From: Marinobacter salexigens
GTDB taxonomy: Bacteria > Pseudomonadota > Gammaproteobacteria > Pseudomonadales > Oleiphilaceae
DNA: 64,000 nt
Direction: 5' to 3'
Assembly (NCBI RefSeq): GCF_018860765.1
Contig: NZ_JAHKPV010000019.1
Location: forward strand, 62,001 to 126,000
Both the position numbers and the translations under genes were made by a program. Each line of letters begins with the position of its first letter. Position 1 is the stretch's first letter. This document shows, in pieces, positions 1-9,004 of the stretch. The notes under the pieces were generated by a model. That model saw only the letters and a program-made list of their open reading frames with translations. It was not told where the DNA came from and ran no database searches.

Positions 1-706
1 AAATGAGCGTAAAACTCAACCGCCCCAGCACTTCACTGATGCAACGTTGCTTTCGGCAATGACCAACATCGCCCGTTTTGTAACTGACCCCGAGCTTAGA
101 AAAACCCTACGTGAGACCGATGGCTTAGGTACGGAGGCGACCCGCGCGAGCATTATCGACACGTTGTTCAAGCGCGACTATTTGTTCCGTGACAGTAAAC
201 ATATTCGCGCGACCGACAAAGGAAAAACCCTGATCGCTGTGCTTCCGGACTCAGTTAGCAAGCCAGACAGAACGGCGGTTTGGGAGGCGACTCTTGAGAG
301 CATTCGCAGAGGTGAAGACGATCCCCGTAAATTTCTGGAAACATTAAAAACAGAAATAAGGGTGTTCATTGGCCCCAATGGTGAAGCGCGGGCGTCAGAG
401 CCAGAAAGCAAGGCACCAAACTGCCCCAAGTGCCGCGCGCTAATGACCGAAAGAGATGGCAAATTCGGTCGGTTTTTCGCCTGCACTAGATACCCGGATT
501 GCCGAGGAACCCGGCCGATTGACGACGCAGCACCGGAAGATGGTACCGGCGAAAAACCGGTGCCCTGCCCGCATTGTTTTTCACCTCTAGTACGCAGAAA
601 AGGTAAGAAAGGCTGGTTCTGGGGCTGCAGTAATTTTCCTTCCTGCCGACAAACCTTAGATGACAACAACGGAAAACCTGAAGTTCGCTTACGCAAGGCT
701 ACATAA
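1..706 (+). CDS. topB: DNA topoisomerase III, C-terminal part (cut by window start)
   Basis: This is the 3' end of a type IA topoisomerase, which relaxes and decatenates DNA by single-strand passage. The reading frame is open from base 2 and carries the family signature around PPQHFTDATLLSAM, followed by DGLGTEATRASIIDTLFKR, which fits TopB rather than TopA. The C-terminus has two four-cysteine zinc ribbons (CPKC...CTRYPDC and CPHC...CSNFPSC) thought to bind single-stranded DNA. The N-terminal Toprim and the catalytic tyrosine lie before the window. The ATG at 47 is internal, not the start. The TopB assignment is fairly sure; a TopA-like paralogue is the alternative. Confidence 0.88.
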   Translation, partial: NERKTQPPQHFTDATLLSAMTNIARFVTDPELRKTLRETDGLGTEATRASIIDTLFKRDYLFRDSKHIRATDKGKTLIAVLPDSVSKPDRTAVWEATLESIRRGEDDPRKFLETLKTEIRVFIGPNGEARASEPESKAPNCPKCRALMTERDGKFGRFFACTRYPDCRGTRPIDDAAPEDGTGEKPVPCPHCFSPLVRRKGKKGWFWGCSNFPSCRQTLDDNNGKPEVRLRKAT

Positions 707-822
707 CAACACTGACTATAGCAGAGCAATTTGTGATAATTACCTGATATGGCAGGTTATCCTGTATCGCTCACAGCGAAACCGAATCGCAACGAGTCAT
801 CATCTAATCCGGGAGAGGCACA

Positions 823-1527
823 ATGCGCATTGCTCTGCTTGAAGACCAACAGGAACAGGCGCAGCACATTCAGTCTATTTTGTCTGAGCGTGGGCACGAC
901 TGCGACAGTTTTCCTACAGGTCAGAGCTTTATCAGCGCCGCACTGCACCGCAGTTACGACCTGATGATTCTTGACTGGCAGATCCCTGATATGACCGGTA
1001 TTGATGTGCTAAAAAGCGTAAGAGCACAGATTAACTGGCCTATCCCCGTGGTTTTCCTCACTCAGCGCGACAGCGAAGCCGATATTGTTGAGGCATTGGA
1101 CGCAGGCGCAGACGACTTTATCGCAAAGCCCGCCCGTGCTGCAGAACTAGTGGCACGCATAAACGCTCTGGCACGCCGTGCTAATCCGGATAACGAAAAA
1201 GCAGTCCTTATATATGGGCCTTTTGAAGTCAATACACAGCAAAGAACCATCACCCTGCATGGTGAAGCTCTCTCGCTAACCGACAAAGACTTCGATTTAA
1301 CGCTCTTCCTATTTCAGAACCAAGGCCGGTTACTCACACGTGATGTCCTTCTGGAGCGCGTATGGGGAATGGCAAAAGACATCAATACCCGAACCGTCGA
1401 CACCCATATGAGCCGCTTGCGGCGTCGATTGGGCCTAAACCCGGAAAATGGCTTCCGTATCAAGACAATCTACCAACGCGGCTATCGCCTTGAAGCCATG
1501 AAAGCCGAGGCCACAGTTACAGAATGA
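823..1527 (+). CDS. OmpR/PhoB-family response regulator
   Basis: A 234-residue two-component response regulator. An N-terminal receiver domain carries the phospho-acceptor Asp51 in LMILDWQIPD, the conserved Thr in FLTQRD and the Lys in FIAKPA. A C-terminal winged helix (about residues 130-228) carries the TRTVDTHMSRLRRRLG recognition region typical of OmpR/PhoB proteins. The start is supported by a GGGAGAGG ribosome site just upstream. Its stop overlaps the start of the FecR-domain gene by 4 bases, and a CHASE2 histidine kinase follows, so the three probably form one signalling operon with the kinase as cognate partner. The target genes cannot be told from the sequence. Confidence 0.92.
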   Translation: MRIALLEDQQEQAQHIQSILSERGHDCDSFPTGQSFISAALHRSYDLMILDWQIPDMTGIDVLKSVRAQINWPIPVVFLTQRDSEADIVEALDAGADDFIAKPARAAELVARINALARRANPDNEKAVLIYGPFEVNTQQRTITLHGEALSLTDKDFDLTLFLFQNQGRLLTRDVLLERVWGMAKDINTRTVDTHMSRLRRRLGLNPENGFRIKTIYQRGYRLEAMKAEATVTE

Positions 1528-3161
1528 AGCAAACATCTTTGTCCTCATTTACGAAAGCCTTCCTAATGCTGACACTGTTAGCATTAGGTATGCCCGTAGG
1601 TGCAGAGCTTTCCATTACCCGCGGCTCAGCCAAAACCTTCGCAAGCGCCTCTCGCGAAGCGGTGCCTGAATGGATTTATACTCTGAAGCGTGGCGAGAGC
1701 TTTGCGGAAGTGGCCAGTGATCTTCTAGTTAATAAGCACAGCCCAACTCAGCTCCTGCGATATAACGCTATCGGCAACGCATCCATTCTTGGGGAAGGCG
1801 ACCGGATTCGCATCCCATTATCCTGGCTAAAACGACAGCCCAATCCTGCTCGCGTCACCTCGGTTTCTGGTAATGTTCAATTAATATCCGGTATTGATGG
1901 CCGGAAACGAGTTTTGACAGAAGATGCGCTTATAAGAGTTGGTGACGAGGTGCTCTCAGCCGCTGGAGCCGCGACTATCACTCTGGCTGACGGGTCGGAA
2001 GTGCGCTTGTCTCCAAATTCCAGATTGATCTTCAATCGACTGACCCAGTACGGCAAGTCCGGCATGGTCGATACACGGCTAAGGCTCTACCGCGGAGAGG
2101 TACACACCCGTGTAAGGCCAGTGATTGAAGGAGGGGCCCGTTTTGAGATCGAGACCCCGTCTGCAGTGGCTGCTGTGCGAGGTACCGCTTTCTCACTACA
2201 AGCCGGGCCAGAGGGCACGCACCTGCAAGTCACCGAAGGCGTTGTCGATTTCGGTTCTCCAAAGCAAATCCATCGTATTCCCGCAGGTTACAGCGCGACT
2301 GTTGCCAGCAATAACGGGAACAAACTTAGCATTCGCAAAATGCCCCCGGCACCCGCACTAACCCCCCTCCCACCGGTGCTTTCGCAACTGCCCGCCGAGC
2401 TAACTTGGAAATCAAGCCCGGCAAGCACCTATCGCTTGGATATTTTTGAGACAGAAAGTGGCCGCTGGATTGAAAGCCGCGAAGTCAGCGGTAATCGCTT
2501 TGACATCAGCCGTTTGGATAACGGCCAGTATGAAATTCATTTGGCCGCGTTCGATCAACAAGGCATGACAGGAATGCCCGGCATACTGCCCATACAAGTG
2601 GATCTACAGGCACGAACCGCCAAACTTCTAGCCCCGGAAGACGGTGACAGTGTAAATGATGATATGCCGGAATTCCGCTGGGAACTCAAGGGTGAGAACG
2701 AAGTAGCGCGAGTAGAAGTTGCTGAAGATGAAGCCTTCAGGAACTTGGTTGCAACCAGCGAGTGGGCGCCAGGAACCACCGCTCTACCCTCACGCCCCCT
2801 AAGCCCCGGCCAGTACTATTGGCGCGTTGTAACAGAGGCAGGCGGAAACTCGGTGGCAACTACTCAGCCCAGAAAACTGGTTGTAAATGGCACGCTCCCG
2901 CCGGTGCGCATTATCAGTATTAACTATATAGACAGTCAGGTTCGGGTGTTCTGGGAGAAAGTTGATACCGCCGCGAATTACCGCATGCAACTATCCGAAG
3001 ACCCTAGTTTCAACGATATTATTAAGGAAGCTACGCTGCCAGATACAACAGCGGCCTTGCGTCTTATTCCCGGAAGGCGGTATTTTGTGCGCCTGAAAGT
3101 GCTTTCCGATGGCCCATTGGAAAGCCGCTGGGGCCCAGGGAGGGAGCTGTATCTAGAATAG
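1524..3161 (+). CDS. Periplasmic LysM/FecR-domain protein
   Basis: A 545-residue exported protein. It begins with a signal peptide (hydrophobic FLMLTLLALGMPVGA, cleavage probably after AxA-like VGA). A LysM-like peptidoglycan-binding segment follows (about residues 48-95, IYTLKRGESFAEVA), then a FecR domain (about 115-250, with the hallmark ETPSAVAAVRGTAFSL). The C-terminal half resembles fibronectin-type or sugar-binding beta-sandwich repeats (GQYYWRVVTE, GRRYFVRLKV). The gene overlaps the response regulator upstream by 4 bases and lies 30 bases before the CHASE2 kinase. FecR domains usually pass signals in the periplasm, so a sensory helper of the kinase is a reasonable inference, not a shown function. 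Confidence 0.85.
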   Translation: MKQTSLSSFTKAFLMLTLLALGMPVGAELSITRGSAKTFASASREAVPEWIYTLKRGESFAEVASDLLVNKHSPTQLLRYNAIGNASILGEGDRIRIPLSWLKRQPNPARVTSVSGNVQLISGIDGRKRVLTEDALIRVGDEVLSAAGAATITLADGSEVRLSPNSRLIFNRLTQYGKSGMVDTRLRLYRGEVHTRVRPVIEGGARFEIETPSAVAAVRGTAFSLQAGPEGTHLQVTEGVVDFGSPKQIHRIPAGYSATVASNNGNKLSIRKMPPAPALTPLPPVLSQLPAELTWKSSPASTYRLDIFETESGRWIESREVSGNRFDISRLDNGQYEIHLAAFDQQGMTGMPGILPIQVDLQARTAKLLAPEDGDSVNDDMPEFRWELKGENEVARVEVAEDEAFRNLVATSEWAPGTTALPSRPLSPGQYYWRVVTEAGGNSVATTQPRKLVVNGTLPPVRIISINYIDSQVRVFWEKVDTAANYRMQLSEDPSFNDIIKEATLPDTTAALRLIPGRRYFVRLKVLSDGPLESRWGPGRELYLE

Positions 3162-3191
3162 TATCGAACAATTGACGCACAAGTAGGACTC

Positions 3192-5759
3192 ATGAACCGG
3201 GATTGGTTGCCAATAAAAACGACCCCATGGACACTCGGTCTTGCACTTTTGTTCCTATCCTTGCTCGCCGAAACAACAGACTTGCCGCAGCGAATTGATT
3301 ACTGGCTTCTGGATTCTGCCCTACTAGCCAACCCCACTGTTACCTCTCCGAACATCGCCATTGTGGCTATTGATGATCTCAGTCTGGCCCGTCAGGGCCG
3401 CTGGCCATGGCCTCGCGAAACTCATGCGAACTTGATACATAAGCTGCATCAAGCTGGCGCAAAAACCATTGTGTTCGATGTTCTATTTACCGAACCCTCT
3501 ACGGATGACACCAAGCTCGCAAGTGCTATGCAGGCTCACGGGGACGTAGTGCTGCCAATTCATCTGGCACCCTCAAACCCGCGCTTGCAGCTAAGCGAGC
3601 AGCTACCTCCCGGCAACTTGATATCAGCAGCGTCACGCCTGGGCCACGCACACGTTGAGCTGGATCATGATGGTATTGCCCGAGGGCTCTACCTATTTAA
3701 TGGCATGGGACGCCAATTATGGCCTAGTCTCGCACTTGCGGCCTCAGGCGCCAGCCCCCGAGAACCCGATACACAAGGGTTACCGGCATTTATAAATGTA
3801 CGAGACGATTACCGGATTGTTCCGCTTGCAGGCAGGGCGGGCACATTATCCACCCACTCCTACAGCGATGTGCTTAGCGCGGCCATGTCGCCAGATGCCT
3901 TTCACGGAAAAACGGTCTTTGTTGGCGCCACGGCAGCCGGATTGGGAGACATTTTGCCAACGCCCTTTTCTGGCCTCAGCCAGCCCATGTCTGGTGTGGA
4001 GTTCCACGCCAATACATTTTCAGCTATTCAACAGCTGCGCCTAATCAGCCCAGCCCCTAAATGGACAGGCGTAGCCCTCGCCCTGATCACACTTGTAGCC
4101 CTGGCTACCTTGTTACCCCGAGTGCGCCCAGCGCGCACGCTCTTGGCATGCATCACCGTTGGCGCCGCCATTCTAAGTCTGTATTTAGTATTGTTGCATA
4201 CAGTCAACATATGGCTTCCTGTGGCTAACGCTTTGATCATACCTTTAGTCGCCTTCCCTGTTGCCAGCGGTATGCGCTTAGCGATGACCAACCACTTTCT
4301 GAACCGCCAGCTGGACGGACTGGTTCGCACCCCCAGAGTAGCGCTCCCCGAACCAGCAAAGCACCCAGCGAGCCAACTCCTTGAACACTTCCAAGCACTG
4401 TTTCAGCCGCAAGGCTGGCTGCTGACGGAAGCTCACGACATTATATCGAGCCGAAACCTGAACCTGAAAGATGTCCCCACCAACTTGGAGGCGGGGTTGT
4501 GGCATCACAGCGGCAACCAAAGCTGGATTCGGCTCGACCGTGGCAATGTTTGCTACACCTTGGGGCTTATCTTACCCAACAATTTGAACCTAGAGGCAAT
4601 ACAACGCTACTTGCGGCGCCTTAAGCTCTCAAGCACAGAAACCTTCGAAAAAAGGCTTAGCCCCAGCGAAAATATTTCAGCTCGTATTGAACGGGTTAAA
4701 GTAGCTACACAGCGCTTAAACCACATGCAGGAATTTATCCGGCGCAGTTTCGAGCGCATGCCGGATGGCATCATCGTAACCGATGAACTCGGCATCATAC
4801 GGTTCGCCAACGGCCACATTGAAGAGTGGTTTGGCGAGCCCATGCCCAGCCTTAGCGGGCTTCCCCTAACCCGGCTTTTAGAAGGTCACGACCCACGCGA
4901 GACACCACCCTGGTATGAGACCGTTTCTGAAACGCTCACGATGCTGCAAAGCCGCACAGTGGATCTAAAAATACGGGATAAGGATTTTCTCATCCATTTT
5001 GCACCCTTCGCCCTCCCCGATAGCGTGCAATACGGCATCATTGCCAATATTTCGGATATATCCGAGCTTAGAGAACAGCAACGCCAGCACCGAGAGGCGA
5101 TTGACTTTATTTCACACGATGTACGCTCACCGCTGGTGTCTCAACTGGCACTGATTGAGCAACTAAAACGCGATCCCACTCACATTGACCGAAGCCAATT
5201 GGAGCAACTTGGGCGATTAGCAAGACGAAGCTACCATCTAGCTGAAGAATTCGTGCAACTGGCCCGTGCAGAACAGCTAACCGAGACCCGTTTTTATGAA
5301 TGCGAGTTTTTGTCCATTGTTGAAAATGCCCGGGACAGCGTGAGTGAGCAGGCCGTAGAGAAACAGATCGCACTACAACTGCAAGGCACAGAGGATTTGT
5401 GGTTGAGGGGAAATGCCGAACTACTCGAAAGAGCCGTTATCAACCTGCTCACCAACGCCGTACAGTACAGCCCGGCCGGTTCAGCGGTGAGTATTCAAGT
5501 ATTTCGTGCGGGACACCAGGCTTGCCTGACCATTGTCGACGACGGTGCAGGGATTGACCCGGAAGAGCTGCCTTATCTATTTGACCGGTATCGGCGCCAA
5601 AAAAGCAGTGAGCTGGCGGGCGTTCATGGAACCGGGCTGGGGCTTTCGTTCGTGAAAACAGTCGTTGAGAAGCATCGAGGCGAGATATACGTTGTCTCCC
5701 GCCCGGGAGAAGGGGCATCATTCACGCTTAAGCTTCCGATTGCCGAACCCCTGCCCTAG
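3192..5759 (+). CDS. CHASE2 sensor histidine kinase with PAS domain
   Basis: An 855-residue membrane histidine kinase. An N-terminal transmembrane helix (about 14-27) leads into an extracytoplasmic CHASE2 domain (about 30-270, with IAIVAIDDLSL and GRWPWPRETHANLI). A cluster of transmembrane helices follows (about 290-365), then a linker, a PAS-like domain (about 518-620, RMPDGIIVTDELGIIRFAN), a HisKA box with His642 (DFISHDVRSPL), and a HATPase module with N box (LLTNAVQYSP), G1 (DDGAGIDPEEL) and G2 (GTGLGLSF). All catalytic boxes look intact. CHASE2 kinases encoded beside FecR proteins form a recurrent gene pair; the signal sensed is unknown. Confidence 0.92.
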   Translation: MNRDWLPIKTTPWTLGLALLFLSLLAETTDLPQRIDYWLLDSALLANPTVTSPNIAIVAIDDLSLARQGRWPWPRETHANLIHKLHQAGAKTIVFDVLFTEPSTDDTKLASAMQAHGDVVLPIHLAPSNPRLQLSEQLPPGNLISAASRLGHAHVELDHDGIARGLYLFNGMGRQLWPSLALAASGASPREPDTQGLPAFINVRDDYRIVPLAGRAGTLSTHSYSDVLSAAMSPDAFHGKTVFVGATAAGLGDILPTPFSGLSQPMSGVEFHANTFSAIQQLRLISPAPKWTGVALALITLVALATLLPRVRPARTLLACITVGAAILSLYLVLLHTVNIWLPVANALIIPLVAFPVASGMRLAMTNHFLNRQLDGLVRTPRVALPEPAKHPASQLLEHFQALFQPQGWLLTEAHDIISSRNLNLKDVPTNLEAGLWHHSGNQSWIRLDRGNVCYTLGLILPNNLNLEAIQRYLRRLKLSSTETFEKRLSPSENISARIERVKVATQRLNHMQEFIRRSFERMPDGIIVTDELGIIRFANGHIEEWFGEPMPSLSGLPLTRLLEGHDPRETPPWYETVSETLTMLQSRTVDLKIRDKDFLIHFAPFALPDSVQYGIIANISDISELREQQRQHREAIDFISHDVRSPLVSQLALIEQLKRDPTHIDRSQLEQLGRLARRSYHLAEEFVQLARAEQLTETRFYECEFLSIVENARDSVSEQAVEKQIALQLQGTEDLWLRGNAELLERAVINLLTNAVQYSPAGSAVSIQVFRAGHQACLTIVDDGAGIDPEELPYLFDRYRRQKSSELAGVHGTGLGLSFVKTVVEKHRGEIYVVSRPGEGASFTLKLPIAEPLP

Positions 5760-5802
5760 CCCATAGCGGCAACAGTAACCAATCGGCAGGTACCAAAGCT
5801 CC

Positions 5803-6192
5803 CTAGAATTCAATTTCTTTGCTAACCATTTCGGACGGCGCGCTAAGCAAACCGCCGCTATCTTGAACCAGAATCGTAAAGTACCAAACCCCGGCATCCA
5901 AATCGCGCACTACATACACCATGTGCGCGTCTTTCTGAGCATCCGCAATAATAATCTCCTTATCCAAAGCACCGGCATTTGTACCATAACGAATGATGTA
6001 CTTGTCCAGCTCGGCCATCCTTATGCCTTCGCCGTTCACACGGCTTCTTGGCGCACTCCAGCTCAGCATTGCCGCTGTTTGACTATCAAGGCCTGAATAG
6101 GTGGGATCAGAAGAGCCGCCGCAGCCCGTAAGCAATATTCCCAGAGCAATTGGAGCAATCCATGCATTTGACAGTTTAATAACGAGCTCCAT
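5803..6192 (-). CDS. Small lipoprotein with fibronectin type III-like domain
   Basis: From the ATG at 6192 this is a 129-residue lipoprotein. It has a short charged start, a hydrophobic stretch and a lipobox ending LLTGC, then a beta-rich segment (LSWSAPRSRVNGEGIRMAEL, YIIRYGT, WYFTILVQDSGG) of fibronectin III type. I prefer 6192 over the longer frame to 6300 because the signal sequence begins there and a GGTGG ribosome site precedes it. It lies about 100 bases downstream of the JetD-like gene on the same strand, so it could be co-transcribed with the SMC operon, but nothing in it suggests a defence function. It converges with the histidine kinase gene. Confidence 0.7.
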   Translation of the reverse strand: MELVIKLSNAWIAPIALGILLTGCGGSSDPTYSGLDSQTAAMLSWSAPRSRVNGEGIRMAELDKYIIRYGTNAGALDKEIIIADAQKDAHMVYVVRDLDAGVWYFTILVQDSGGLLSAPSEMVSKEIEF

Positions 6193-6292
6193 AGCATGAT
6201 TCCACCAACCCATTGTCGCAACTATTGAATTGTACAAAATGCGAACAGGGATCGATATAAAATTAGTGAAAACCAGAAAATCCGGTTCGTTT

Positions 6293-7135
6293 TTAGGCAA
6301 TGGTCAATTCCATTAGTCGCACGTTCCGCCGCACCAAATGCTCCTGCATCACCGCCAACTCATGGCGCGCCATATGTTCGGCAATGGCTAGAAGCTCCCC
6401 GGTGGCCCGGTCTTTCAGTCTTTTCAGAGCTACGGATTGACTGCGGTGCACTTTCGGTTGGTTAAATGGCGTGTGCCTATCAAGTTCTCTCCAGTCCGCG
6501 GGGACGAGCGTGCAGCCCTTACCTTGATCGAGAGCGAGCGACTGCCCAGCTGGATCATAATCGAAAAACCAAGCCAATTTATCCGCAGGATGATTTATGG
6601 CCAGTTCAGTAACCCCACGAACGTTTTCCCGGTGCCCCCGGTACAGAATGATTGAGTTCGTGAACTGAACCGGAAGCTTGAAGTCCGCCCAGTAGGGCAT
6701 CAAACCACCGTTTTCGATGATGACCAGATTTTGAGTTTGAAGACAGTCTGTGTCCAAACACTCAGAGCGCACACTGAGCACACTGCCCCGAGGTGTTGAG
6801 ACACTCTCACCGCTCACCCTTAAATGTGTAGCTCCGGCAGTCGCCAACACAAGCAGTTCGCCGAAGACTGAATCCGGGCTGAGCTTTTCACTGGCATTGT
6901 GGCTGGCCATTGCCATGCGGCCGCCCGAGAGGGAGTCATATTGCGGGTCTAGACCATGTTCAGCTTTGGCGTATTCTCTCAGCCGCTGCCGCTCTTCCGG
7001 GGTGAAGTGAATCTCCTTGCCAACAACCTGCCCAACGCCCGTCTCTACGCATATCTGGTCCCAGACTTTGCCGCGCCGCACGGTCGCTTTCCCAGCCCTT
7101 AACAAGCGCTCAATCGCGCTGACTTCAGCACGCAT
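6293..7135 (-). CDS. jetD: Toprim nuclease subunit of Wadjet/MksG type (JetD-like)
   Basis: A 280-residue protein ending in a Toprim fold. The acidic residues are visible: Glu141 in LVIIENGG and the DxD pair Asp192/Asp194 in FFDYDPAGQSLA. These match the catalytic centre of topoVI-A-like JetD/MksG subunits, which cleave DNA handled by the partner SMC complex. At 280 residues it is shorter than common JetD proteins (nearer 380-400), so the N-terminal arm domain is reduced or different. Its start overlaps the end of the kleisin gene by 11 bases, so it is translated with the operon. The Toprim assignment is strong; nuclease action is inferred from the family. Confidence 0.8.
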   Translation of the reverse strand: MRAEVSAIERLLRAGKATVRRGKVWDQICVETGVGQVVGKEIHFTPEERQRLREYAKAEHGLDPQYDSLSGGRMAMASHNASEKLSPDSVFGELLVLATAGATHLRVSGESVSTPRGSVLSVRSECLDTDCLQTQNLVIIENGGLMPYWADFKLPVQFTNSIILYRGHRENVRGVTELAINHPADKLAWFFDYDPAGQSLALDQGKGCTLVPADWRELDRHTPFNQPKVHRSQSVALKRLKDRATGELLAIAEHMARHELAVMQEHLVRRNVRLMELTIA

Positions 7136-8369
7136 TGCTGTGCCGTAAGGTGAGATCGGAAACCATCACATTGTCTGGATAGATGCGGTGTGGCACCCGA
7201 TGATAGATCACCTCAATATACTGTTGGTCGCCATCAGACAAGGATTCAATTTCGGACACAATGGCCTGTAGCCAATCGGCTTTATCTATCTCCAGTCCCG
7301 TGCTGGCCAGAGCTTCTGAGGCGAGAATGCTCCGTTCGCCAAGAGCACCGTCAACCACCTGCTGAATCAGCCCTTCAATAGCCTCTTCTACCGGGTCTTC
7401 TTCCTCGACTTCTGTCTCACCATCAACGTCAAAGTTAACCGTGGCCATACCTTCCGGAACAGACTTATCTTCTATCTCTATAGGGATTGTCCGCGCCTTT
7501 GCGGCGATTTCTATCAGCTCCAGATCGTCAGCTGAATCGTAAATATCGCCGAAGCCCTTTATTTGAAACGGCTCCACCGTATTCAGATACTCCGGAACAT
7601 GCCTCAAGTCCAGATGATCTATTGAGGGTTCAAATCCTCGGTTGTTAATAAAGTGCGCTTCGAAGGCACCCACCATTCGACTCAGCCGTTGATCCTCACG
7701 CATGCGCACCAGCATTTTCCGCAGCTGGTTAAGGGCGTAGGAGAGGTTCTTCTGTGAAGATTCCAAGGTGGCCGGCAAATGCCGCAATAACAGTCGCTTC
7801 AAGAAGGCATCGGAACCCGCCTGCTCCGCCAGCTCACGAATACGAAAGCTCTCAAACAAGGTAATGAGGCGACCCGCGCGCTCGATAACCCGCTCGTTTT
7901 CACGAATGCGCAATTGCAGATCTGTGATGTAGGCGAAGCCGGTATTGATGTAGGTGGCGAAGGCCTCGGTGGCGTTCCGGATATCCTCAATGACATCCGC
8001 GAGGCATTCCTTGATCTCTCCTTCCAGCCGGTCAATATCAGTCAGAGCCGACCGCTTTTTTGCTTCTTTGTATTCCAGAAACAAGTCACTGAGTTGCTGC
8101 CAAAGAATATCCACTTGGGCACTGGCGTATCGGCGCCGCTCCGATTCGGTGATGTGATCCAGAAACTGGACCAGCACCTTCTTCAGTTGCAGATCTTCGT
8201 TATCACCAATCCGCCATACCAGGCGGTGATGCTCAAGGGTTTCGATCAGGCCAAGGTTGTCATCGGAATCCGGCACTCGGTTGCCGTTTCGTAGGTGCGC
8301 CTCCAGAATGGCTTCGCCATACTTGGCCAGCGCACGAAGCGTTCCATGGGCATCATGAGCGCGGGCCAT
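7125..8369 (-). CDS. jetA: Kleisin-like subunit of Wadjet/Mks complex (JetA/MksF-like)
   Basis: A 414-residue, largely helical protein. An N-terminal winged-helix-like part (about 1-100, HRLVWRIGDNEDLQLKKVL) is followed by long helices (about 100-240), an acidic linker (about 320-345, ETEVEEEDPVEEAIEGL) and a C-terminal wing-like segment. This layout matches the MukF/MksF/JetA kleisins, which bridge the head domains of an SMC dimer and recruit the MukE-like partner. Assignment rests mainly on position: it lies between a MukE-like gene (1-base TGATG overlap) and the Toprim gene (11-base overlap), in an operon begun by an SMC ATPase. Primary sequence alone is not diagnostic to my eye. Confidence 0.75.
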   Translation of the reverse strand: MARAHDAHGTLRALAKYGEAILEAHLRNGNRVPDSDDNLGLIETLEHHRLVWRIGDNEDLQLKKVLVQFLDHITESERRRYASAQVDILWQQLSDLFLEYKEAKKRSALTDIDRLEGEIKECLADVIEDIRNATEAFATYINTGFAYITDLQLRIRENERVIERAGRLITLFESFRIRELAEQAGSDAFLKRLLLRHLPATLESSQKNLSYALNQLRKMLVRMREDQRLSRMVGAFEAHFINNRGFEPSIDHLDLRHVPEYLNTVEPFQIKGFGDIYDSADDLELIEIAAKARTIPIEIEDKSVPEGMATVNFDVDGETEVEEEDPVEEAIEGLIQQVVDGALGERSILASEALASTGLEIDKADWLQAIVSEIESLSDGDQQYIEVIYHRVPHRIYPDNVMVSDLTLRHSNAC

Positions 8370-9004
8370 CAGTGCAGCCTCATTTGCTCGGAGTCGGTGT
8401 CGTCAGAGCCCTGAATGCCTTCGTGGGTCTGTATGAATGTCATGGCATCGTACAGCCAGCTCCAACGGCCAGTGGCTCTGAAAAGGCTGCCGCTGGTGCC
8501 TACAGCCTTCAAGTAGCCCATCTTTTCCAGGCTGGAAAGCACTGCACGAATCTGGCCGGCAGAATCTGCACGCTTGGTGTGAAACACCTTTTTCTCCGCC
8601 AGCGATCTCAGTTTCGATTCCAAAGAAGGCGCTGCCGCAATACGGTCGAGTATGGCGCCTTCAGATAACTTGTCGCCAGGTAAAATTGGGCGGTCGTTTG
8701 CTTCCAACATCATCACAAGCCGCAGAAACTGCACGAAGGCTTCAAGGTTGTTGGCAACGTCCCGGAACTGATGACGAATCGCATCCTTGGTATCGGTGTC
8801 GGAGGTGTCCAGATAGGCGCAAACGAAGGCATCGCGAGCACTGGTCTGACGAAGCGTTCGGTTTATCTGAGCCAGGAATCGATTCACAGAGTCCTGATTG
8901 GCGGGCATAAGCAGGTAGTTGTACAGCTCATCATCACTGACCTCACAGATAACCCGCTCCTGCAGCAACGCCGTTACGGTTCGCTCGAATAACGGACTAC
9001 TCAT
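8369..9004 (-). CDS. jetB: MukE/KITE-like winged-helix subunit (JetB/MksE-like)
   Basis: A 211-residue protein with features of MukE/MksE/JetB subunits, small tandem winged-helix proteins that dimerise on the kleisin and help load DNA. Visible support is a helical N-terminus (LFERTVTALLQERVICEVSD) and a central winged-helix-like part. A C-terminal segment, IRAVLSSLEKMGYLKAVG, followed by GRWSWLYDAM resembles the final wing of MukE-like proteins. Its start overlaps the SMC gene end by 8 bases and its stop overlaps the kleisin start by 1 base. This implies translational coupling and fixed subunit ratios. The call leans on the operon context. Confidence 0.75.
   Translation of the reverse strand: MSSPLFERTVTALLQERVICEVSDDELYNYLLMPANQDSVNRFLAQINRTLRQTSARDAFVCAYLDTSDTDTKDAIRHQFRDVANNLEAFVQFLRLVMMLEANDRPILPGDKLSEGAILDRIAAAPSLESKLRSLAEKKVFHTKRADSAGQIRAVLSSLEKMGYLKAVGTSGSLFRATGRWSWLYDAMTFIQTHEGIQGSDDTDSEQMRLH

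Noticed and set aside
178..729. 183-codon minus-strand frame opposite topB
   Set aside because: It mirrors a well-supported gene on the other strand, with no ribosome site or family motif.
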